Shown piece after piece: positions 1 to 11,600 of a stretch of DNA of 64,000 nt. Origin of the DNA: Cladocopium goreaui (taxonomy: Eukaryota > Sar > Dinophyceae > Suessiales > Symbiodiniaceae); assembly GCA_947184155.2 (NCBI GenBank), contig CAMXCT020001114.1, positions 535,471 to 599,470 of the forward strand, given 5' to 3'. Numbering within the stretch: position 1 is the stretch's first letter; every line of letters starts with the position of its first letter. Made by a program: the position numbers and the translations under genes. The notes below the pieces were generated by a model. It was not told the origin of the DNA. It did no database searches and worked only from the letters and a program-made list of their open reading frames with translations.

Positions 1-606
1 GAGCACAACTGGCGACTGCGCGCATAGACTTCGGACCAAGTTCTCCTGATGGGAAGAAGCATCAAAAATGGTGATTTAACAGGATTTAACACTTTGGAAA
101 AAGGTGAGCACTTGGAGGTTTCCATTAAATGGATTTAAATGGTAGTTAAACGTATTTAACTTCATGATTTAACCAACAAAAATGGTGAAGATTTGCCATG
201 ATTTAACCAATCAAAATGGATCAAAATAGTGAACATTTGAAGGTTTCCATGGTTTCTTCAAGGTTCTTCTGTGCGTTCAGCCCCTTTTTCCATCAAGGAA
301 TTCTTCGGGAAACATACAAGGAGGTGTGAAACAAAACATGGTTTCCCTAAGAGAATGACTTTCCACATCTATGTAAACGTTTACAGGAGACTAACAAATA
401 AAAACTGTGAAGATTTGGCAGTTTATCAACCAAAAAATGATGGTCTCAACTACTTACATGGGGAATTTAATGGATGATAAGTTCAAAAAATGATAAACAA
501 TCACAATTAATGGATGATAAGTTCATGAAACAACTAAAATTGGGATTTTAGTCTCTTGTCGGCGGCGAAGACGGGAAAGCCATGCGAAACCTACTGCAAC
601 CCAGAC

Positions 607-1253
607 TCCTCAGGGGTCCATGAACGATGGCAAGCCTGGCCACGGAGTTGACGAAGGGCCAGGCAAAACCAGACTTGGGAACAGATGCTGTCTCACTAGG
701 CTGGTCTAAGTTGCCCAAATTCTTGGCAAAACAACTTTAAGATTTAAGAGCTGGAAACCAAAAACAATGTATATATATATACATATATTATAAATATCAT
801 ATATATATATTATGTATTAATTAATTATATATATATATTATGTATTAATTATAAATATATATATATATATCATATCATATATATATATATATCATATCAT
901 ATCATATCATATATATATATATTATGTATTAATTATAAATATATATATATATATCATATCATATCATATATATATATATATATTATGTATTAATTATAAA
1001 TATATATTAATATTATCTTATATTAACAAACGATCTGCGCAGGCAATGATGTCACAAGTAAAGCATCACATGGCCTCTCTGGAAATACTTCCGCTGCACG
1101 CTCCAAGAAATGCAGCGGAGTCAACGCAGCAAAGTTGGCGGCATTTTTTGGTGGTCCTGCATCACCATTCATGATGGGAGCGGCCGTTTGATGGGTTCGC
1201 CACTGAGCCCAAACTGGCGGTGGGTTCACAGCTTGGCACCATGATACCATGGG
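607..1253 (-). CDS. Acyl-CoA synthetase / AMP-binding enzyme, N-terminal exons (partial, runs off left edge)
   Basis: Two exons are visible. The first (1253 down to 1075) follows a TTTCAG acceptor at 1254-1255 that could serve trans-splicing of the spliced leader; an open frame starts at the ATG at 1248-1250 (MVSWCQAV). It ends with NFAALTPLHFLERAAEVFPE, the N-terminal signature of plant/protist acyl-activating enzymes (consensus like NY-x-LTP-x-x-FLERAA-x-x-x-P-x-R), then a GC donor (AGAG|GC). The second (635 down to about 607) starts after CCAG and continues in phase with LAIVHGPLR, matching the usual 'R-x-A-VVHG-x-x-R' step before the TW motif. The family activates carboxylic acids with ATP and CoA; substrate cannot be told from this end. 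Later exons, including the AMP-binding motif, lie outside the window. A later start at the MNGDAGPP methionine is possible. Family identity is seen in the sequence; the exact second donor and the SL acceptor are inference. Confidence 0.7.
766..1022. repeat. AT-rich microsatellite tract
   Basis: Runs of (AT)n and CATAT with an internal repeated TATTATGTATTAATTATAAATATAT unit seen about four times. It lies between the two visible exons of the acyl-CoA synthetase gene, i.e. in an intron. No coding signal. Confidence 0.85.
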
Positions 1254-1365
1254 CTGAAACGACTTTGAATGAATTTGTAGCACGAATCAGGTTGATTGGT
1301 TGAAATCCATCATATCAACTAGACTATTGTTGCTTGTTTGGGCTGGATTCCCAATCATTCACCTC

Positions 1366-1411
1366 TCAAGGTGCTTCAATATTGGCAAGTACATGACCAA
1401 TCTTAGATACC
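1366..1411 (-). CDS. Candidate terminal exon of the RCC1 gene
   Basis: After AATGCAG, the sequence continues the phase-2 end of exon 1605-1554 and reads VSKIGHVLANIEAP before TGA at 1366-1368. The stop would lie only about 110 bp upstream of the proposed acceptor of the next gene (1254), a spacing compatible with tandem dinoflagellate genes. No conserved motif supports it; it is chosen by phase, acceptor and position alone. Confidence 0.35.
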
Positions 1412-1553
1412 CTGCATTTTCTTTAAAGCTGATTAGTAGATTCGATTCCATTGATACCAAAAGACTAAAGGATGAGTTTGTACCCATCCAAGATTGAGCT
1501 TTTTTTGAGTTGGTCACCATGCAGAAAACATGGTGAGGAAAGCTCCATGAAAC

Positions 1554-2627
1554 CTGAGGCCAGCTCTGCCAAGTCCAAGTTGTCCACAGGAGCAGGCGCC
1601 CCAACCTGGACAAAGCACACAGGGTGGCAGATTTAAAACTCCCAAAAAGATAGGAAAGTAGCTGAATCTGGCTGGTGGTTGAGCCACCCCTCTGAAAAAT
1701 ATGAAAGTCAATGGGAAGGATTATCCCATATATTATGGAACATAAAAAATGTTCCAAACCACCAACCAGGAATGGTTTATGATTCACACAGGGTGCAAAA
1801 TTACTAATGGAGAGGTGATTAATCCTAACTAGTCACTAGATCAGTTGGATTTTACTGTTCTATCTTTCTTTTAAAGGAGTCGCTACACTGCTAAGCCATC
1901 CTTTGGCTTGGTTGAAAGCAATGTTCCAGTGGCCAATTCCCATGGTTTTAAAGGTGCCTCGGCTGACAACGGTTCCGACATTGGAGTCTCATCACCATCG
2001 TCACAAAAAAAAACAATTTAAAGTTTATAATATATATGTATATATGTATATATATATTATATTATATATGTTTATATAAATTTATAGATACGTCACCCCC
2101 GATTTTTCGAATCAAACCCTAAACCCTGGTTTCATCCGTGGGTTTCCAGAGTTTAGATCTCCAAATCCATAGAGTCTCTGACAATGAAAAACATGGCCAT
2201 GGAAGTTCTTACCCTCTGGTTATGTCAAAATAGCTATTGAAAATGGCCATAGAAATAGTGGATTTTCCCATTAATAGCATGGTGATTTTCCAGTTCGCTA
2301 TGTTAGTCATTACCAGAGGGTATCCATTTGTAGATGATTTACCTGTTATTTCCATCGCATTCCATCGCCATGCTGAAAAAAGGCGAAGTTGACTGTAACC
2401 CATCCCAAAATGTGATTTAAATTGATGTGTTTGAACCCCATTATCTATAGTCTATAGTTCGATACATATCTACATAATCTACTAATAAATCCCAGTTAAC
2501 CATAGTTAAGCATAGTTAAGCTACGTTATAAACCACCATGAAACATCCGGTGGGGATAGGTGGGGTCATAACAACTCAGGTCCCAACTGTAGAGGTTCCC
2601 AGTGGCTGAGACTGCCAGGGAATGTGC
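1554..2627 (-). CDS. RCC1 gene: seventh blade exons
   Basis: Exon 2627-2588 starts after GTCAG in phase 0 (AHSLAVSATGNLYS) and ends TACA|GTTGGG. Exon 1605-1554 completes the serine and reads WGACSCGQLGLGRAGL, ending CTCAG|GTTTCA in phase 2. With this blade the seven GQLG-type strands of a full RCC1 propeller are accounted for. Confidence 0.85.
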
Positions 2628-5600
2628 CTGACGATGGATGAAGATGGATAGAATGATGATCTTGATTACACTCTGGTATCATCATGTTAATAGTGACTAA
2701 TAGTGATTAATAGTGATTTATATATAGTAATTAATGGTGATTTATAGTGATTAACAGTGATTTATAGTGATTAATAGTGACTAATAGATGTTGATAGTCA
2801 CTATGTCAAAGTGTCTAATGTATAGATAGTCACTACGTCAGATATAGATATATTATTAACAGTCACTAGATTATTAGCATGTTAATAATGCCATTGCTCC
2901 ATTGATTATCACCTTCACCATCCTTGATTCACTGAGACGTCGAAGGACAAGTTCTGCAATGCTTCCACTCGCCGCCTCTCCACAAGCTATGTCTATTATC
3001 CTGGCTGTGGGACAACGGGACAACGCACGGCTCATGACTGATTATCCTGGTTGTGGAACAACGCACGGCTACTGAGACGTGGATTCTGAGACATTTTGCC
3101 AAGACCATCCCCAAGGGTTATTGAGCATCTCGTGATATCTTGTGTATGCCATGGTCCATCATGGTCCTCTGGTCGGCCAATGCTTCCACAATTGCCGGTG
3201 TCGGCAAGTGCCTCGCATTGAAATCTGGAGGGCCACTGAGGAGAGCAAACATTTCATATGGAGAGCCACTGTTGATGTTAGTGAAACTATTGGGAACCAG
3301 GGAAGCCAACAAGGGGGGGGGCATCCAATATGTACAATGGTGTCAAATGTCAACATTGATGAGGAGGAGAGCCCCTGAAATGTGATAAGTGATGATAAAT
3401 GATTTCATTCTGGAAACAGTCCCGCACATCAAAAATATCCCAAAATCATCAATCAACCAGGAGCTTTTGCTCTTGTGTTGACAGTGCACATGGGAGATGC
3501 AGGAGCCAACTCGAAGGAAGTTGTCATGACTTGTTGGTATATGTGCTGGGAGTCGGATCCAAACAGCTGACCATAGCTGACCATAGCTGACCAAAACGTG
3601 AAGGTCCGCAGGATCAGAACGATGTTCAAAAAAAACATCAAAGCTTTGGAGAAAGAGGTGATGACCGGAGCCAAGTCTTAAATTTTATTTTCAACTCTAC
3701 GAGAAGAGTGAATAGATTGAATAGATCAAGTCAAGGGACCAGCAAGTCAAGCAGATATCCAAGCATCATGGTGTGGTAAAAGGAATGGAGACGGAAATTG
3801 CCCTCCAGTAATCACAGTAATCACACATGGCAATGGGAAGTCCCCTACTTATAGATGATGTTCCTCTTCAAACTTCGATTGAACATCATTTCGTTCAGGG
3901 ATTTCCAATCGCATTTCGCCATCTTTGCTCCACCAGTCACCAACAGCGCGATTTCCCAGCGTCGAGGGACGGGATGCCGTCCGGATCTTTCCGTATTCTG
4001 GGGTCATCTGGATTCATGATCCCCAGCCTTTCGGGCAACGGACAGGTTTTCGCCAGTGAAAGGCCCGGGAGTGGACCGGGATATACTTGAGGTAAATATG
4101 AAAGAAACAGCTAAAAACATTAACATCTTTGGTCATTCCACTTCCATTTTCCACTTCCATTTTTTTTTCGAACTGTGAAACAGAAGAATGCAGCCACGTA
4201 ACATGGTAAACGCTTAAGTTCAATAAACCACACCCAGCCAGAGCTAAACCCTGGTTAGTATACCGAGCCCACTAAATTAGATTGGAAATTGGTTTCCCAC
4301 CCGAATATATCGGATATGCATCAAAACCGTTCAAGACCCTGGTACTCATGGGTTTTAATGTGGCAAGTAAGTTTGTCTCCCTTCCCATATTTTCAGTACA
4401 TATTGCTGCTCAAATCTACATCTTTGTTGGCTACCACACAATAAACAACATCAGATATCGAAAAATATTAGACATAGAAAAACTCCATATTAACATATAT
4501 TAACATATAATAACATATATATTAACTATATTTAACAATTAGATATAGAAACAAAACCATGAACATCCATTGAACATCCATTGAACATTCCCTTATTTTG
4601 CCGCTGCTTTCCTTCCAGCCCAAACTGAGACCCCCTTCTGGCCGCAGGAGTTGGCGCCCCAGCCTCGGTCCATTTTGCAATTTCACCCATCATTTGCCGC
4701 AGATTTGGCTCTTAAACTCTTAACATGCTTTAACTCTATAATACTCTCCCTATGGATCCAAGTACCTTCTTAGGAAGTGTTTGGGGTATAATTTACTAAT
4801 TTACTATAATTTGGAAGCTTAAGTACCTTCTCAGACAGTGTTTGGATCCATAGGGTCTATAGTGTGGTTAAAACAATGATAAACCATCCCCAAAATCACC
4901 ATAAATGGATCGTATAGACCATCAAAAATGGGGTGGTGTATTATTGTTTTAACCACATTATACCCTCTGGTAATTGAACAGTTTGCTATTGAACATGGCC
5001 CATGAAACTAGTTGATATACCATTCTTAAAGATGGTGATTTTCCAGTTTCGCTATGGTCGTGTACCAGAGGGTATAGCTTGCTTAAGAAATCTTCCACCA
5101 CCTTCCTCCAGCGAGTCTTTCATGGAGACATGATGACCAGTGCCATTTCAACCAACAGTTTATCGGTTCAACGTAACTGGATGTAGCAACATCAAGTTGG
5201 ATTTAACAAATACTACCCTCTGGTAAACATACAAAAAGCTATTGAACATGGCCATTTATAGTGGATTTACCCATTAAAAATGGTGAATTCCCATAGTTAT
5301 GTTAGTTATTGTTAGTTTACCAGAGGGTACCAGCAGCAGATCCAACATGATCCAAGTATCAAATCGTGGGAAAAAAAGGGGCTGTCCATGGGCTGGACTT
5401 AGTACAGTTGTTCACTTGATGATGCTTGTGAGACAACTGGATTTAGCCTGTTGCAAGACTGGGGATAACCTCAACTTGATGGCACCATATGGCACCGACC
5501 CCGAAGAACATCAGGTGCTGTTCAAGAAATCCCAGCCCCGAATATTAAACACACCCAACACACGGGTCCTACTATGCAGTTTCATCCCTGCATCCACCGT

Positions 5601-8600
5601 GGTTTCTGGGGGGTGTTTAATATGAACCCGGGAAGGGATTACTAATACTACAGTACATGCTCAAATAGATGATCAAACTGTGTATAGCTTGAGCATCCAT
5701 CGACCTGGGAAAGTCATTCTTTGCTGCGCAATTCCATTTTCCGGCTGGTGGAAAACAGATGGTCGCTGTCATTCTACTAAGCTCATACTAAGCTCCAAAT
5801 CTATCAAATTTTCAATTGCTTGGTCATATAATGTCATATGCAAAACCCTGCTTTGATGAGTGAAAACATCTAAAGCCCAATGCCCGACTTTTTGCTTGTC
5901 AAAAAACACACATTTTTGCTGAGAAAATCTGCGCCACCCTTGCGACAAGGCACAATACAGACGCCCATCGCGGTCCACGGTGAGGGAGTGCCTGCCAGTC
6001 TAGTGGCTCCAGAGAAGGATTCAATGAGTTTCCAGTCTTTACTATCAATTGCATCCGAATTTGTGTTGGCTCAATCACCCAATTAGTGACTATTATATTA
6101 TATACCAAATGATTAACTATATTATTGGACTCATTCAATATATCAACTTAGCTATTAAAAAACAACTACCAAATGATTGTCGTGTCATATCACATCACAT
6201 CACATCAAATCACATCAGATTGGGTTGGTGAATTGAATAGGGCACCAATTTAACATAATACATGATCATTCATGAGGTAAACCCAATCATCAACCATCCC
6301 AAATATATATCACCATAAATGGCTGGTAAGTATCATCCCCAAATAGTAGCTTTATGATTGGCTTTAGTACAGTATATGATGTTATGAGTATTTATGAATT
6401 ACATTGTATATCAGATATGTCACTGCATTACCCTCTGGTTATTTAACATAGCTATGGAAAATGGCACATAGAAATAGATGATAAACATTATGATCTACCG
6501 TTCTAAAACATCCCGCCGGGTGTGAAACCGCGCGTGTAGTGGCGCACTTTCTCATGAAAAAGTGACAAACGTCTCAGGGTTTCTGGCTCTGGAAACCTTA
6601 GATTTTGGGGTCCGAATTTTGACTATTTTTTTGGTCAATTTGCACGCCGCCACAGCGCCAGCGCAATTTCCGTTGCCGGTTTTTTACTTCTCCGTCCAAG
6701 GATGACAAGCAGTGTTTTGCAGGAAGACTTGCGCTGTCTTAGATGTTGTATGAAATAGTTCAAAGCGTAGCAACAAGAAAGTCTTAGATGTTGTATGAAA
6801 TAGTTGAAAGCGTAGCAAAAAGAAAGTCTTAGATGTTGTATGAAATAGTTCAAAGCGTAGCAACAAGAAAGTCTTAGATGCTGTATGAAATAGTTCAAAG
6901 CGTAGCAAAAAGAAAGTCTTAGATGTTGTATGAAATAGTTCAAAGCGTAGCAACAAGAAAGTCTTAGATGCTGTATGAAATAGTTCAAAGCGTAGCAACA
7001 AGAAAGTCTTAGATGCTGTATGAAATAGTTCAAAGCGTAGCAAAAAGAAAGTCTTATATAGATGTTGTATGAACTAGTTCTAGAATATTCCGAATGCAAG
7101 AATCAAGAAGGTGTCCACATTGACGTTATCACACCCCCCCCCACCCCCCCACCCCAACCCCCCCACCCGAAACCCCCGAGAAACAACAGCACAGAATATT
7201 CCGAACGCAAGAATCAAGAAGGTGTCCACATTGACGTTATCACACCCCCCCCACCCCCCCACCCCAACCCCCCCACCCGAAACCCCAGAGAGAGATACAA
7301 CCATTAGAAAAATATGCACGACTACACGCGCGGTTTTACACCCGCTGGCTAAAACATGGTGCTTTTCCAGTTCGCTACGTTCAATTACCAGAGGGGAATC
7401 CCATTCAATTCAATTAACTTCAATAATTGTCACTAGTAAAATCCAGTCAACCCCATTAAATTCCATAAATTTCACTCTTAAATCCCAGTAAAAATCCCAT
7501 TCAAACACCATGTTCTTCACCATCAACCGTTGGGCTTCCCCGCGAATCGCCGCACGCCAAGCGCACGATGTTGCCCAGGTTCAAGACGGGCTGGGGCGTC
7601 GGCATGTAGGGACCTCAGAGGATTCAGGGCTTGGTACCATGAACACCCATGAATCAATGGGAATTTCAGGATCCTAAAATGGAGGTACCTACCATATATA
7701 AGGCTTATATAAGGCCTATGTAAGTGAATATCACCACAAAATATGGCCTTATATGGTACAGTACCTCCATTTTAGGATCCTGAAATTCCCATTGAATGAA
7801 CTAGTCCCAGATGCTCCATGGTGCTGGAATATTTACCTACATAAAAACCCCAAAAATGGCACACAAGAGAGTAAATTATGTTTCCCTGGTGATTGGGTTG
7901 ATGCCACTCCCTGGTTTCCTTTGCAAGACTTTCCAATCGCCATCAGCACTGACACCCGGGCAATTATCAGCATCAACTGGCATGGTCAGCACATCCTCTC
8001 ATGAACGGTCAGTAAATCAGCAAACACCAAGAGAAACCCAGGAACATCCCAAAATTCTGCGACTTTTTGCACCAGGAATTCCGTGAAAGTTCAAAAACAA
8101 ATCTCTCCACACGCTGGCTGAAACTGAAAAAAACATCATCAACACCTATATATACTTCCATGCAAGAGGAACTTGGAGCAAAAAAAACAAAAAAAACATA
8201 TGCTTCAAGACAGCCTAGGGCAACCTAGGGCAAATCAAAACAGCGTCACAACAGAGTTCCACATCTACATCACCACGAATCACGTACATCCCATTTTCTC
8301 TCGTGTCCTTGACCCCAAGTTGACCATATGAACCACCGCCAAAGGAGTACACATAGCCATCATCTGTCAGGGCCAGAGTGTGCACCTGTCGGGATGTCCG
8401 TGAATTGGCCAAACATGGTGGAGAGACCCCAAACATCACCTCTCGCAAGTTCTTTTCCCTTTGGCTTAGGCAAGAAATAAAAATCACCCTGTCATAGATG
8501 TACGACTCAGATTTCTTCCTTTTTTTTTGTAAAATGCTCACAACAAAATGATGCTGGACGTGGAAAGTCTCGACTAAATCTAATCAACAATTCCTTTTTT

Positions 8601-11600
8601 GGTCCTTACATTGACTTACATTGACTTACTTTCTAAACAACAACCCCCAAGAAAGATAGAAACGTCAAATCCTTATAAAATAGCGATATAGCGATGAATC
8701 ACAATGTTCGTTCCTTTTGGGGACAACGACCTTATCATATCTCTCCCAACTCACCGTTCACTGAGGATGGCACATCCCCACAGGCTGTTGCAATGACCTG
8801 AGATGATGGGATAAGGCTACCAGGATGTACATCTTGTGTATCCAGAGGCAGGTGTATCAAATGCCATCCTATTGAAAACGGGATGGATTTAACCCTTTGA
8901 TTCTTCGATTCAATGCTTTCACTTCTTTGATTTGAGCAATGATTTGCAATGATTTTAGATTCGAGCAAGGACACATCATTGACATGTATTTGTTATATAT
9001 ATATTATATAGCGTCTAAAGAGATGTTGATTTGTTGATTCCAACAGTCATTGGATGTCGTTGGTAGGTTAACATTTTCCGGTGGCTAAACCTAACAGGTC
9101 GATGAATCTGAATAACCATCCTTTCTGTACCTAGTTTTCTTCATACCAATCAAACCAACAAATACGGGCTTCTCTGAAAATAATATATGGTACTTACAAA
9201 GTTTATGCATTTTCCCCATTAAAATTGCCATTTAAGGTATCACGCATGTTCAGACAAAGCCAGATGATGGACAACTATGGACACCCCCAAGACTTTCAAA
9301 TCCATGATACTTTCTGGCTCTTTCTGTCTATTATATTATATAATAATCCTGAAGTAGATAGAATATAGTAATTTCCACAACAAATAAACTAATTTTAGAT
9401 GTTACAGATGTTAGTGATGATTCTTGGAATATTCCATATATTCCATATTCTATCTACTCCAGGATGACTATATATGATTATATGTGCATATCTACGGCCA
9501 AGGCTTCAGAAATTGCACGGTGGCTTCCAGGCCCCTGCCTTGAAGTCTTTCAGATGGTCTACTTCCCTCGGAACCTCGAGTCACTCGAGTCTATTGCCAT
9601 GCTGGATCCAATAGCCCCCAAAATAAATATGAAATAGTAGAAAACACAGGTGTTGAGATACCAACCTATGACACCAATGAAATGAGAATATCTGGGTAAC
9701 TTATGGTAAATTATAATATTTCACTCACCTGAATCATAAGGCCATAAAATGGGATGATTTCCCGAAAATAAACCATGATTCCAGGTTTCGGGAGAACAGT
9801 GAGGTCGTGAGCAATTTTACCCAGATAAATTGTCAAAAGTACTAAAATGAGGGGAACAACATGTGAAAGCACCCATTTCTTAAGGCTACTTGGAGGGTCT
9901 AGAGTGATTTTCCACAGAGGTGATTTACCATCAAAATCATCGTAATTTCTTTTGGGGAATCGTGTATCACATCGCATCTTCAGAGAATTTCCACTCACCC
10001 TGAATCAGAACCTCGATTGGTTGTTTTCTTGTGAACCCGTTTGGCTACCTTAACATAAAAACGTAGACCATGTGCAAAGTCCAGACTCGCCGAGGTAGTA
10101 GCAGGCTGAAAAGGATAGCCATCTTCATCTGATGGAAAGCTGCCTCAGTGGACAAGATCCAGCTCTTGGAAATCTTCTAGACCCATTTTGGGGGATTCTA
10201 TGTTACCCTCTCGTAATCAAACGTCGCAATTGAACATATTCTATAAATATATATTTATAGCTGGCAAAATCAGTGCACTAAATATAGGTGAGTTTACAGC
10301 AAACCATGTGTGATTACCAGAGGGTAACCCCCTACTAATATCATGAACTAACACGATTATAGATCTGTCATACATCATATAACTATATGGGAATAACCCA
10401 TATATTACCATATAGATATTATGAGAATCTATAACTATGAATCATGATTATCTCAGGAACCCTTAACAAAAATGGAGATAATAAATGATAATAATTAGAT
10501 AATCATAGTTGTAAATTATATTTATGATTAAGCTATGTATTTATTGAAATTAATGATAGTTATATACGATATATCATGATATATCTAGCATAAGTCTAGC
10601 ATAGTTACTATGGGGGGATTCATGTCTGGCACTTGAGGTCAGCACTGGTATCCGGATGACCCAATTGTCCACAGGCACCGGCACCTGAACAAGGGGAATC
10701 CTCATGACATATGGATGTTACTTTTTTGTTTTTGTTTGTTTTTTTGTTTAATGGATGGGAAACTAGCATTAAACTTATATAACATGGATGATTTGCCATC
10801 CAAAAAATGATGGTTTATGATCCGAAAAATGATTATGATTGGAAAATAGAAAATGATGGTTTATGATGGTTTATGATGGATAATTGGGGGTACCCACCAT
10901 TTTCAGAATTTTCCCAAATGGTTCTCCAAACAAACAATTTGGGCAACACCTGGGTATATTTCTCATGAGGGGCAACCTCATCATGTTCAACAGATGCGGG
11001 CTGAAAATTCAGCTTCGTGGTGAAATTCTGGTGTGAGCTAAGATTGAGCCTGAAAAGGTGCTGAAAAAAGCGCACCAGGGAAGATGTAGGTATGAATTAG
11101 TCCATTCAGAATGCAGTATCATTCCAAGGAATGGAAAACGACCATATGGGGGTTTCCTGAAATGGGGGTACCCCTAGTTGTCATCTACTTTAAAAGGATT
11201 GTCCATTATCAACATTATAAACATTTATAAACCAACCTTTTTTGTGTACCCCCATTTATGGAAATCTCCAATGTTTGTGTTTCTTCCATACCTGAGACTA
11301 TTGGAGACTGTTCTTCGTTTTTGTTCGAAGGTTTTACAATACCCATTCAAGGCTGAAGATGCGAGTCATATTTTGTGCCCAATGATGAATCATTGCTTTG
11401 TGAACGAAGGAACACATCAAGACATATTTGAAGCTACCAGCAAGTTTCTGAATCATGGTGATTATACATGATTATACTCTGATTATACTATGATTGTACT
11501 ATAATTCTACTATGATTGTACTATAATTCTACTATGATTATACTATGATTATACTATATTATACCATATCATACCATTATACCATATCATACCATATTGT

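Larger units (their letters stand above)
6512..7348. mobile_element. Non-autonomous DNA transposon, Mutator/hAT-like (837 bp) nested in a family-1 element
   Basis: The ends CCCGCCGGGTGTGAAACCGC... and its near-inverse ...GGTTTTACACCCGCTGG pair over about 28 bp (core GTGTRAAACCGCGCGTGTAG). CTAAAACAT (9 bp) flanks both ends and is read as the target-site duplication, which points to a Mutator-like element (9 bp) or, if trimmed by a base, a hAT element (8 bp). The interior is made of seven 45-bp repeats and a 111-bp duplication; there is no transposase. Ends and duplication are visible; superfamily is inference. Confidence 0.75.
6429..7398. mobile_element. Family-1 element split by a later insertion
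   Basis: The left half (6429-6511, TACCCTCTGGTTATTTAACA to CCGTTCTAAAACAT) and right half (7349-7398, CTAAAACATGGTGCTTTTCC to ACCAGAGGGG) together make one ordinary copy. The break falls in the conserved CCGTTCTTAAACATGGTG stretch of the family, and CTAAAACAT is present on both sides. Confidence 0.8.

Noticed and set aside
6684-7099. Two long minus-strand frames of 15-residue repeats
   Set aside because: The 45-bp unit keeps several frames open; they lie inside a non-autonomous transposon and resemble no protein.
7062-7491. Pro/Thr-rich plus-strand frames
   Set aside because: Caused by the poly-C parts of the 111-bp duplication.
8215-8541. Whole 108-codon minus frame around the RCC1 exon as a single gene
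   Set aside because: Only 8385-8274 matches RCC1 and joins the neighbouring exons in phase; the rest of the frame is intron read-through.
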